64,000 bases of DNA. Origin: Isoetes taiwanensis (Eukaryota > Streptophyta > Lycopodiopsida > Isoetales > Isoetaceae). Below are positions 22,206-32,359 of this stretch, piece by piece. Where the stretch lies: the NCBI GenBank assembly GCA_021234155.1, contig JAJEKV010000042.1, positions 1,549,257 through 1,613,256 of the forward strand, read 5' to 3'. Below the pieces are notes generated by a model. It was not told the origin of the DNA and did no database searches. It worked only from the letters and a program-made list of their open reading frames with translations. A program made the translations under genes and the position numbers. The number at the start of each line of letters is the position of its first letter. Position 1 is the stretch's first letter.

Positions 22206-24230
22206 AGTCAAGATAAGGTAATTTCCACAAGAGGGAAGGTCAAGGCCAAGTCTTTCATAGTCCTGATAGACTCAAGGAGTAGCCATAATTTTGCCTCCCT
22301 GTGGGATGGTAGAAATGTTGAAGTTGAAAACCGAAGTCGAAAACCGCCAAGTCGGGCCGAGGCCCATTGTTTTAGCAAGTGGAGCAAGAAGCGCGCATGT
22401 TAGTGTAAGAGGATCAACTTCGACATCGATTTACCAGGATTAACATCCGATGGGGGCGTATAATGGGCATTGGCAAGTATGACTTGATCATAGGAATGGA
22501 GTACCTTGGACCAAAAAGGGCCATCATTGATTGTAACAAGTTGGAAGGTGACCTTCCCAACGCCCACTCGCAAAGATCATTGAGATCACGTGTAAAGAAG
22601 TTGTTCCCATCATGCGTTGTATGTCTTCTAAACGGCCGCTCAAGTGCATCAAGAGCAAGTGTAGCATACATCTTCAAGCTTGAGATCAAGAGCCGAATCC
22701 AAGAAAGCAAGGAAGACAAGGTGCTCGCAAAGAAGCCGGGCAAATAGCTAACTTGATCACGGAATTTCATGATCTCTTACCGATGAGATCGAGCACCTTC
22801 CTCCCTACTGTGGGAGTCGAAAGTGTGAGATAGCACTCGAACCGAACGCCGACAAGTAAGGCTCCATACGTAATGACGACGCAGAGTTGACGGAGCTAAA
22901 GAAGCAATTGCGTGAGTTGCTCGACCTAGGCTTCATTAGACCTAGCTGCCTTCGCCATTTGAGCGCCCATTCTTTTGTCAAGAAGAAGGATGGCAGTTTG
23001 AGGATGTGAGACTATAGGCAGCTTGAACAAGCACACCATCAAAAACAAGTATGCTTTCCCAGATCGGATGACTTGATGGATCAGCTTCAAGGAGCAAAAG
23101 TCTTCCAAAAATCGACTTAAGGTCGCTATCATCAGATCCGATAAAGGAAGAAGATATTCATAAAACCACTTTCTTTAACGCGGTATGGGCATTATGAGTT
23201 CACGGTGAATGCCTTTCGGGCTTATCGAACGTTTTCAAAGAACGCTCATGAGGCTCATGAACCACATCTTCGTGGAGTTCTTAGACACCTTTGTGATTGT
23301 GTTCTTTGATGACATTTTGGTGTATAGCAGATCCCTTGGAGAGCACGCATAAACACTTAAGGAGAGGCCGGAAAAGTTGAAGAGGCACCAGCCAGGTACG
23401 CCAAGTTGTCGGCGCCACCGCGAACGGGAGAAGGTGGAATATCTTGGGCATGTGATCTCAGCCAAGGAATTTCGACCTGATCCCCGCCAAGATTGAAGCC
23501 GCCATTCAAAGGGTCGCAACCAAGAATGTGCATGAGGTCAAGTTTTCTCGCCTAGTGGTGGTACAAAGGTGAAGTTCGCGGAAGAACTTTGCTAAGATAG
23601 CGCCCCGCCACCGTGACACGGACGAGGGCGGAAAACCGAAAAGACCGGGTAGATTATTGGCACAAGAAAGCCCAAAAGGGGTTTGAATTGTTGAAGAAAG
23701 CTTTAACGACCGCCCCGCCTTAACCCCGCTGCATCCCGAGAAAGATAAGCTTGTAGCCACGTGATGCGAGTAAGATAGCTAAAGCAAAGCTGTTTCATGC
23801 AAGAGGAGCGGTGGTAGCGCATTTACTCCGTGAAGATGAACGACGCGAAAACGCTACCCCACGCATGATCGAGCCGCTATGCTGTCGGCATTAAGAATTT
23901 GGAGGCATTACCTTTGGGACGGAAGTTCCAATTGGATACATGATCATCGAGAGCTCCAAGATGTATTTACGCTAAACCACACCTCAACCCGAGGCGTAGA
24001 AGGTGGATGGAGTTCCTTGAAGAGTATGACTTTGATATAGTCTACAAGCCGTGGAAGCTCAATGTGGTAGTGGATGCTTTCAAGGCATCCCCGACAACCA
24101 GAGTGCACTCGCAATGCAATATCGACGCCTCCAGCGACTTTGGTAAGAAGATTGAAGAGTCCTTGCCAACGGATGTGGATTTCAAGGAAGTATGGCAAGC
24201 CTCCTCGAGGAGGCTAGAATGATAAAGAGC
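22206..24230 (+). pseudogene. Protease, reverse transcriptase and RNase H of chromovirus B
   Basis: The protease motif VLIDSRSSHNFAS (22258-22296) is the DSGSS-type site with Gly replaced by Arg. The pre-RT signature is YDLIIGMEYLGPKRAIIDC (22478-22534). The RT catalytic box FFDDILVYS is at 23302-23328. The end of RNase H is EFLEEYDFDIVYKPWKLNVV (24010-24069, normally KPGKLN). Between these the frame changes many times and stops are frequent. Enzymatic function is unlikely if the sequence is right. Confidence 0.8.
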
Positions 24231-25620
24231 GGAGACCTTCAAGCATTATAAGAAGGAAGGCAACTTGTTATACCATAAGAACAAGTTGTGTGTGCCGTAA
24301 TCATCAGGTCTAAGGAAATTGATCCTCCATGACGCGACAACAGCCCAATAGCTGGCCACACGGATTCATGAAAACATATTTCAAAAAAGCGCAGCAGCCT
24401 ATTATTGGTCGAATGAAGAAGCAGTGTAGCTCGCTACATCAAGGAATGTCAGCTATGTCAAGAAACTAAAGCGAACAGCTTCAATCTGTGGGCATTAGAG
24501 CCATTAGCGGTGCCAAATGCTAAGTGGGAAGTAATCAAGATGGATTTTATAATGTGGCTTCCAAGGACAAGAGGAGGGAAGGATGCCTTGATGGTAGTGG
24601 TCCACAAGTTGTCGAAGATGGCACATTTTGTGCCTTGCGTGACCACGTGATACAAATTTATGGATAAAGCCGGGCTCTTCACCAAAGAGATCTTCAAAGC
24701 TCATGGCATGCCAAGGGAGATTATTCCCATTGTGGACCCGGTTTATGAGTGCCTTTGGCAAGACCTCTTTGGCGACTATCGTGACGGTTATCCATGAGCA
24801 CGGCGATCATCCTCGACGGATGGCCAAACGGAGTTTTGACTAACAGGATTTTGGAGGACATGCTAATAAAACTATGTCCGAATAAGCAAGGTATGTGGGA
24901 AGAATTTATTCACTTGGTGGAGTTTGCATACAATAGCACCAAGTGAATCATCCCAAATGTCGCCGCTTATGATCAATTACGGCTATCAATGTTTAACCCG
25001 CATTAATTGGCATAATCCCCGTCAAAAGTAGAAGTTTCGCAGCCAGATGTTGGTCGATATGCAGCACTGGTGGAAGAAGTTCGAGGATATCTTCTAGCAA
25101 AGCAAGGAACCGCTGAAAAGCATCGCCGACAAGCATCGAACAGCAGAGAGTTCGGGTTGGCTACAACGTGGCTCAAGATCAAAGTGAAGCAGGCGAAGCT
25201 CCGCATCGGAAATTGTAAGAAGCTTTGGGCTGGACCTTTCAAAATAGTCCAGAGAGTAGGTAACCAATCCTACAAGCTAGAATTGCCAGCACACCTAAAG
25301 ATTTATAAGGTCTTCCACGTGAGTTTGTTGAAGAAGCACACTCCAAATCCGCATTTAAGTCTTGGACACTCCAACGCTGTTGGAAATGACTTGAGGAGCA
25401 ACCGGAAATAGTTCCGCACTAATTTTGACAAAGCTTTCAAGAAAACAAGGAGATCAGAGTTTCTCCAGTATTTGGTCAAGTGGAAACACTTGCCAGTGGA
25501 AGACGCGGCGTGGGTACTTAAGAAAGATCTAGTAAAGAAGTACCCACAATTCATGGAGCAATGGGACGGCAAGGTCATCTCTGAAGAAATCGCCCTGCAT
25601 GTCGATTTGTGTAGATTAAT
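24231..25620 (+). pseudogene. Integrase and chromodomain of chromovirus B
   Basis: The zinc domain Cys pair is ECQLCQET (24447-24470). The catalytic core begins MDFIMWLPRTRGGKDALMVV (24540-24599). The GPF-type module is WAGPFKIVQRVGNQSYKLEL (25228-25287), followed by KIYKVFHVSLLKKH. The chromodomain, LQYLVKWKHLPVEDAAWVLK then KDLVKKYPQF, is at 25463-25554. The 25070-25411 and 25472-25861 open stretches carry the last parts. The chromodomain marks the element as a chromovirus, a group that often integrates in heterochromatin or centromeres. Confidence 0.8.
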
Positions 25621-26400
25621 TCTATGTGTAGTTAAGATTAATTCACGCATGCAACCTATGCTAGGTATGGGTCGCGTTGCTGTTACCAATGATGAGACCA
25701 CTGCGGTGATCTCTAGGGCGTGGTGTAATGTCGATGTAGGCATGACCGCGTTTCCGCTTGGATGCACCTCTAGCCCCATATATGCTTTGATAGGAGGAAT
25801 CAGGCCTTCACGCCCACATACGGGAAGGACCTATCCTCCACGCTGGGCAACTAGGGTGTAGGCATGAGAGGCATATAGGCATATAGGCGCTGTCTCCTCG
25901 ACCATTATGGAAGATTCATCCTCTTCCTACGCCGGGAGATTAGCCATGCATCCATGTAGATAGGTGGGGTGGTCACCATATAACCAAAATTTTATTAATA
26001 ATTAAATGGTACTAACGTAGTGTCGACCTGCAGGCCAATAGAGCGCTCTGGAGGGCAAGGAGGTCGAGCTACGAAGACTTGCAACACAAATTTTGTTGGA
26101 ATGTGTTGCAAGGAATGAAGAGTACCTCGAACATTAACTTATAGTTTTAATAAACTAAATTGTCATGTTAAGTGAATTATTGAATTATTGAATTTTGTTT
26201 AAGGATATTACGAATTGATAAGTTATTTCATAAGATAATGGCGTAATGATGTTCTAAATATATTACCTTAAGGTAATCTTAATAAATGTGTAAGTATTAT
26301 AATAGTGTATCGTATGCATCGTGTTGATTGGTGTTAGGAAGACCCCAAGGTGGGGAGGCCCAACATGTCGCTGGACAACATCATTTCAAGGTGGGGAGAA
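25621..26400. other. 3' non-coding region of chromovirus B with polypurine tract
   Basis: About 780 bases without a gene. It ends in AAGGTGGGGAGAA directly before TGTGACG, the usual plant gypsy polypurine tract and LTR start. Confidence 0.55.
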
Positions 26401-27850
26401 TGTGACGTTTCCAAGACAAGATACGGGCCCCGTGATCGATACCGCATCGTCTCCACACGCTGCACACGCCACCCCGACTGACGTGTACGCCGACGTGTAG
26501 CCAGGTGGGTAGCCCCTAGGGGGCAACTTGTAGGGAGTGTGCATTTATTAATGTGCACATTTAACCATGTGCACATTTATCTAGGTGCACATTTTCCCAT
26601 GTGGACACTTTATGCCAAGTGGGCTATACCCAGTAATTAATGTGCACATTTACCAATATGCACATTAATGTGGGCACACCTTTCCATGTGGGCACATTTT
26701 GCCACCTAGCCAAAAGGGGATAATTGGAAACCCTAGCCAACCCCATGTCTATTTAGGAGGGGAAACCCTAACTTGCCCATTTTTCGTTTCTAGGGTTTTA
26801 GAGCTCTGTTTTGGCTACCCCAGGAGCCAAAACCGCCTCCCAGACTCTGTCTGAGAAAACTGCATCATTAGTTTTCCTTGATTCGAGCATTTCAGCAGGA
26901 TGGTCGAACTCAAGTCAGGAGGAGGAACTCAAGGATCAGGTATTTAGGCAATTTAATAGCTTAAACCATCTTTTAGTCATTGAATCAGTAGGGTTAGCCT
27001 ATTAAATTGCCCATAGCAGCCCTCTAGATCTCTAGATAGCAGATTCTAACTAAAGAACCTAACTCTATGATATAGATTAGATCTTGTTCTTTAGTTCTTC
27101 TGTGATGTATATGGATGATGTATCTCTTTGAACTCCTTGTATTGGGAAGGGGGGTAGAGACCTAAAGCTTGGTAGTAGATGCTCCTAAATTAGCCTCTCT
27201 AGCACCATATAGATTCGCCTCAGGTACAAGAACCACACGGGTTGTGGGTGAAGGGGCCGACCGCTAAGAAGGAGGTTCGTGTTTGGGACTCTCGAACCAT
27301 CCCTCCGTGTGCAAGGTCTACCTGGGGATCATTGTGACTAGGTCCAATGGCTTGCCATCGAACCCGGGCAAGACATGGGCTCGACACCCATGAAGTGGTG
27401 TTTATGACTTTCCAGTTGGGTTCACCAATAAGGGCAAAGTGGGGCCCTCTAGTCACCTTGAGTCATCATGTAGATCTCTCGAGGGACTGATCCCTACCTG
27501 CCCCATCGGACCTGGGGAGATGTAACCAAGGAATAGCCCCTTTGGCTATGCATCCCGGGGCTAAGGGCCGTCCCAACACTTTTCAACCTACTCGCAAAGT
27601 GTGCATGTGAGGGGCGGATGGAGTGGACTACCCATTGCCATGTTTTTATGCAAGCCAAATCCATTGCCATGAATTTGCGCTCCAATGAACTCGGAGACCC
27701 AAGCTTGTCTGGGTCCATCCCCCGTAACCGAGCCTTGGGTAGGATTTCCCATATGCATTGTGCCGATTATTGTCTCTGGTGGTGATGTGATGTACCACCC
27801 TAGAGGTGGATATATGTGTTGCTCTTATATACCGACATGTATGTTTACGC
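26401..27850 (+). repeat. 3' LTR-like segment of chromovirus B
   Basis: Starts TGTGACGTTTCC after the polypurine tract. It contains repeated GTGCACATTTA-type motifs (26539-26690), CCCTAGCCAACCCCATGTCTAT at a possible transcription start region (26729-26751), and the blocks shared with 15690-17130. The right boundary is set only by where similarity with element A fades. Confidence 0.55.
26530..26710. repeat. Cluster of GTGCACATT / GTGGGCACA motifs
   Basis: At least eight near-copies of a 10-12 base motif (ATGTGCACATTTA and variants) in 180 bases of the LTR-like segment, upstream of the presumed transcription start. They could be U3 promoter repeats. Confidence 0.6.
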
Positions 27851-28057
27851 CTCAAGCAGCCTAGGTAGGCCCCGAGGGAGACAGGGTAAAATGACCCCTT
27901 CACTCTTCCCATCGAACCCGCCACGGTTGCGCTGTCATGTGGAGGGCCCCGTGATCAAGCATGGAGCTGGTATGGGGAAGAACTCCTGCTTGTATACTGT
28001 AGGTGTGCACCGTGATGCAGTAGGGGAGACGCCACACAAGGCCCCTGGCCCTGTGCT

Positions 28058-29371
28058 TTGCGGAAGCCTCCACTGGCCGCCTTTCAACAACAAACCTCCA
28101 AAGCAGCCGCCTCTACATCCAATCCTATGGACCAACAAGCTCAAGAAGAGATTTATCAAGCTCTCAACCCTCCCCCGGCCCAGAAAGCCCACGGGTTGGT
28201 CTCTCCCTCCCGTCACACAAGGGCTTCACGCCCGTTGACCATCATTCCTCATGAGACACAACCTGCTTTTGCAGTTGACACCATTCCACATGACGACGAC
28301 AAAAAAGTTCACTTCGCGCCTAATCTTGACAAACTCATGCCTCACGTCATGCCTAAGGTGAGACAAAGCATTCTGAAACTTATGCAGGCTGCAGAGGGTC
28401 ACACACTGGCCAATGTTCACCCCACTACTCGGGCTCAGCAGCGTCAAGCCGCGCCGTCATCCTCCACCAGTGCACGCTCTCAGCCATATCCCAATATTGC
28501 TGCTGAGGTCGAGCTTCTCAAAGAAGTCTCTGCTTCTTTACCTCAGACACCTGCTCCATTGGATCCTGCGGACCCCTTTTCTCATGTCCCCTTGGAACTT
28601 CAGGAAGAACTTGCCAAGATCAAGATTCCTTTGAGCCTGGCCACCATTTTGAAACTCTGTCCGGCTCTCAAAGATCAGTTACCTCTTCCCACGGTTCTGG
28701 TTGGCGCTGTTGCAACTTCAACACCCACGGTGCACGCCACGGTGGGCAATCAGCAAGTAAATCATGTCCAAATTGATGGTGGTAGTGCTGTCAATCTTAT
28801 TACTGATAAGCTCCGAAAACAATTGGGCATCAAACAATTATACCATGCCCCTTATGACATCAAGTTGGCAAATGGCCATATCACGCATCCTCAAGGCGTC
28901 ACTCCTCTTCTCCATATCAGCATTGGTGATCTCAAATTCCCTTTGGAATTTGGTGTTTGGAAAGCTGGCGAAGATCCTGGTGATTATGAAATGTTGGTTG
29001 GACGACCTTTTCTCCGCCAGGCTAAGAGTATTCATTACTGGGTCACGGACCAACTTGTTATCACCGATGGCCATCTCAATGCCACAATGGATCTGGAAAC
29101 TGGCCAATTGATCTCTGTCGAGAATGCTGAGTCTTCCATCTCCGACACTGACTCTGAAGAAGCACAAAATATTTATCGTTCAGTTCCTCCAAATGGGTCT
29201 ACCTCTCGTCTTACCCTATGCCGATCCTTGGGTGACATGACGCCGATCAGACCAAAGCTGTGGCGACTCTTTTGGACCCTTACCCCGCTTCCTCGCAATC
29301 GCATTCAACGCCTTGATCATTTTTCGACCCACTTTCTTCTCCAGAGACAGTTGATGTTCATGCCGTCATGA
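28058..29371 (+). CDS. gag-aspartic protease polyprotein, gypsy copy 2
   Basis: 437 codons; the first ATG may not be the true start because the element is cut just upstream. The gag part (residues 1 to about 220) has no zinc knuckle that I can see. The protease follows, with the active-site segment QIDGGSAVNLI (28769-28801), in which the usual D-T/S-G is D-G-G, a form I associate with OTA-clade elements, and a flap-to-C-terminal part ending EMLVGRPFLRQAKSIHYWV. The last 60 residues (after about 29180) look out of frame compared with the other frame, so the true protein probably continues toward RT through an indel. Protease cleaves the polyprotein in particles. Confidence 0.75.
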   Translation: MRKPPLAAFQQQTSKAAASTSNPMDQQAQEEIYQALNPPPAQKAHGLVSPSRHTRASRPLTIIPHETQPAFAVDTIPHDDDKKVHFAPNLDKLMPHVMPKVRQSILKLMQAAEGHTLANVHPTTRAQQRQAAPSSSTSARSQPYPNIAAEVELLKEVSASLPQTPAPLDPADPFSHVPLELQEELAKIKIPLSLATILKLCPALKDQLPLPTVLVGAVATSTPTVHATVGNQQVNHVQIDGGSAVNLITDKLRKQLGIKQLYHAPYDIKLANGHITHPQGVTPLLHISIGDLKFPLEFGVWKAGEDPGDYEMLVGRPFLRQAKSIHYWVTDQLVITDGHLNATMDLETGQLISVENAESSISDTDSEEAQNIYRSVPPNGSTSRLTLCRSLGDMTPIRPKLWRLFWTLTPLPRNRIQRLDHFSTHFLLQRQLMFMPS

Positions 29372-29510
29372 AGCAACCCTTGCTTGATGACGCTCAGCAG
29401 CCTCTCTTCTTCACCACGCAAAATGCTGCTCCTCCCGTCATGCTTCAGCCCCCTGCTCATCACGTTCAGGACACGGAGGTTGTTCCTCATATTCAAACTC
29501 CGTATGGAAA

Positions 29511-31415
29511 TTGTGGACATTGGTAACAATCAACCCGGCCCGCTTTAGCGCTCACCTTCCGCCTACCTATAAAGCACGCTGCGGACTGCTGTTCAAGAAA
29601 TTCAAACACATTTTTGCTTGGAGCTACAAAGACCTTCGAGGTATCAAAAAAGAATTGGGGGAACTCACCATTCCTACCAAACCTGATGCACGCCCAATCT
29701 AGCAACGACAGTACAGGCTCAACCCAAATTACCGTGACCACGTCAAGGCTGAAATTGACAAACTCTTGGCTGCTAGCCTAATTTATGAGGTCAAACATTC
29801 TGAATGGGTGAGCCCCATCGTCATTGCTCTCAAAAACAATGGTAAGATCCGCGTTTGCGTGGACTACCGGAAACTCAATCAAGCCACGGAGCGTGATCAC
29901 TTTCCGCTTCCCTTCATCGACCAGGTTCTTGAAGAGGTTGCTGGTCATGAGATGTACTCTTTCATGGATGGTTTTTCTGGGTACAATCAAATTTCTATCA
30001 AGCAAAAAGATCAACTCAAAACTACCTTCACCACCCCGTGGGGCACTTTTGCCTACAAGGTGGTCCCTTTTGGTTTGTCAAACTCTCCTTCAACTTTTCA
30101 GCGTATCATGCTTTCAGTCTTTCAAGACTTTATGAAGGATAAACCTTTTCTTCAAATCTTTCAAGATGATTTTTGCGCCTACAGCTCCATGGATGACCAC
30201 TTGGACAAATTGGAGCTTGTTTTTCAAAAATGTGATGAATCTGGCATTAGTCTCAACCCTGAGAAGTGCACTTTCTGTGTCACCTCCGGTGTTTTGTTGG
30301 GTCATGTGGTCAGTAAAGAAGGCATCACCACAGATCCTGCCAAAATCAGTTGTGTACTGAAAGCTCAAGCACCGTCTAATATCAAAGAGACACGCTCTTT
30401 CCTGGGTAAGGTTAATTACTATTCCACCTTCATTCCTGGACTTGCAGCTATCGCTGATCCCATTCATAAACTCACGGGTGATGAATCCACTTGGGCTTGG
30501 AATCCCCAAGCGGAAGCTGCTTTTCAGAAGTTGAAGCTCTTACTTACTCAGGCCCCGGCACTTGTTCCTCCTCAATGGGACAAGCCCTTCCACGTTCATG
30601 TTGATGTCTCTGCTTTTGCCATTGGTGCTGTCCTTTCTCAAGCTTATGATGAAACCACGGATAAACCCATCCGATATGCCAGGCGGAAACTCAATCCTGC
30701 TGAGCGCAACTATTCTGCCACGGAACGGGAAGCCTTGGGTTTAGTTTTCTGTGTCCAACGCTTCCGTCATTATTTGTTGGGTAGCCAGATCAAGTTCTTT
30801 GTTGATCATCAAGCTCTTCTTTATTTGATCAACAAAGCCACGCCCACGGGACGCATTGCTCGTTGGGTCCTTCTTCTACAAGAATTCGCTCCCTTTGAAA
30901 TTGTTCATAAGGCAGACAAGTCTCATGTGGTGCCTGATTATCTTTCACGCATCCACACAGATGATCCCTCCATGGGTGTTTCTGACGCCTTTCCAGACGC
31001 TCAATTATTCCTGGTCACGGCCACGCCCCATTGGTTTCACAACTTTCAGCAATATCTTCTCACTGGTGCTCTTCCTCAAGAAGATCCGACGCTCTCTCCC
31101 AACAAGCTTCGCTCCCATCGCCGTCAATTTCTCCGAGAAGTCCGTGACTACACTATGGTTGCTGGCCACTGTACAAACGCGGTAAAGACATGGTCCTCCG
31201 TCGTTGTGTCCTCCCTCATGAGGTGCCCGATATTGTTCGACAAGCCCACGATGGGCTTGGTGGTGGTCATTTTAGTGGTGACGCCACGGCACGCAAAATT
31301 CTTTTGGCAGGATACTTCTGGCCCACGCTCTTCAAAGATGCCCACGCTTATGCTCGCACATGTGACGTCTGTCAGCGTGTGGGAAAACCCACGGCTCGTG
31401 ACGCTCTTCCGTTGA
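29511..31415 (+). pseudogene. Reverse transcriptase-RNase H, gypsy copy 2, one in-frame TAG
   Basis: A single frame runs from 29511 to 31415 except for TAG at 29700-29702. After it the protein reads QRQYRLNPNYRDHVKAEIDK, then the RT domain: VCVDYRKLNQ, FMDGFSGYNQI, FGLSNSPSTFQ and catalytic FQDDF at about 30161-30175. RNase H follows, with DVSAFAIGAVLSQ, the Glu in TEREALGLV and VDHQALLYLI. The frame is lost after about residue RDYTMVAG (31140-31165), just before the integrase zinc domain. The sequence fits the Athila/Tat side of plant gypsy RTs (recognition, not phylogeny). The TAG is shared by copy 1. Confidence 0.85.
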
Positions 31416-32359
31416 CGCCGGTCGCCACGCCACATCCCTTCAGCAAATGGGGAATGGATTTTGTGGGGCCCATGGACCCACCGGCGCGGCACACCCGTGC
31501 CCGCTATATTCTGGTCCTCACGGATTATGCTACCAAATGGGCGGAAGCTTGTGCACTTCCAGACAACACTGCTGCCAGCACAGCCAAAGTTCTCTACACG
31601 CACATCATCACGCATTTTGGTTGTCCCACGGAACTTGTTAGTGATCGTGGCGTGCATTTTGTCAATCATACCATCAAGGAGCTGACGGATTATCTTCACA
31701 TCCAACACCGCAAGAGTACACCTTACTACCCTCAAGGCAATGGCTTGGCTGAAAGTACCAACAAAACTCTCATCACTGTTCTAAAGAAAATTTGTGACGC
31801 TTCTCGCACAGATTGGCAAGAAAAGTTGCCTACGGTTCTTTGGGCCTACAACACTAGTTTCGCCGCTACTGGCCACACTCCTTTCAAACTGGTTTATGGT
31901 CAAGAAGCTCTCATGCCTTTTGAGTATATTCTTCCAACTCTCCGTTTCCAACTTGCTACAGCACATAATCCTCCTGCTGCACTCAAGGAGAGGGTTTATC
32001 AATTGGAACAGTTGGATGAACTTCGGCGCGATGCTTACATTCGTGTTCTTCATGGCCAACAGTTGCAGAAATCCTTGCATGACAAAAGACTTAAGACAAA
32101 AACATTCAAAGAAGGAAATTTGGTACTTCTTTATGATTCACGTTACAAACATTTTCCGGGCAAGTTAAAGTTTAGATGGCTTGGTCCGTATCAAATCATT
32201 CAAGTAGTGCAACCCAGTGTTTTCAAGCTGGCAGAACTAGATGGCACTCCACTACCTACACTGGTTAATGGCTTTCACCTCAAACAATTTCATGCACCCA
32301 ATACAGACAGTCATACACCAGATACAGCACAAGAAATTGAATCCCCAGATAGTGACTAA
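31190..32359 (+). CDS. Integrase, gypsy copy 2
   Basis: 389 codons. The HHCC zinc domain is visible, with His in LPHEV and QAHDG and the Cys pair CDVCQ. The catalytic core is complete: GMDFVGPMD for the first Asp, VSDRGVHFVN for the second, and GNGLAEST for the Glu, with exactly 35 residues between the second Asp and the Glu (D,D-35-E). A GPY module, FRWLGPYQIIQVVQPSVFKL, lies near residues 335-355. There is no chromodomain, so it is not a chromovirus. The ORF overlaps the RT-RNase H frame by 226 bases in another frame. That is probably an indel near 31160-31175 rather than a real overlap, because copy 1 has a different indel at the same place. Confidence 0.85.
   Translation: MVLRRCVLPHEVPDIVRQAHDGLGGGHFSGDATARKILLAGYFWPTLFKDAHAYARTCDVCQRVGKPTARDALPLTPVATPHPFSKWGMDFVGPMDPPARHTRARYILVLTDYATKWAEACALPDNTAASTAKVLYTHIITHFGCPTELVSDRGVHFVNHTIKELTDYLHIQHRKSTPYYPQGNGLAESTNKTLITVLKKICDASRTDWQEKLPTVLWAYNTSFAATGHTPFKLVYGQEALMPFEYILPTLRFQLATAHNPPAALKERVYQLEQLDELRRDAYIRVLHGQQLQKSLHDKRLKTKTFKEGNLVLLYDSRYKHFPGKLKFRWLGPYQIIQVVQPSVFKLAELDGTPLPTLVNGFHLKQFHAPNTDSHTPDTAQEIESPDSD

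Larger units (their letters stand above)
20900..27850 (+). mobile_element. Chromovirus B, gag-pol plus 3' LTR-like end
   Basis: In order: gag (about 20.98-22.2 kb), protease (22.25 kb), RT (22.46-23.5), RNase H (23.65-24.06), integrase (24.2-25.4), chromodomain (25.44-25.6), 3' non-coding region, polypurine-like AAGGTGGGGAGAA (26388-26400) and an LTR-like segment from 26401 (TGTGACG). No matching 5' LTR directly precedes gag. The only homologous segment upstream is that of element A (15690-17130), which is too diverged to be an obvious pair. Frames are broken throughout. Confidence 0.8.

Noticed and set aside
15690-27850. One complete chromovirus with LTRs at 15690-17130 and 26401-27850
   Set aside because: The two LTR-like segments match only in patches, far too diverged for a pair. 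The first directly follows the chromodomain of fragment A and is better read as its 3' end.
31190-31415. Programmed frameshift between RT-RNase H and integrase
   Set aside because: The two copies carry different indels here, so a simple insertion/deletion is the better explanation.
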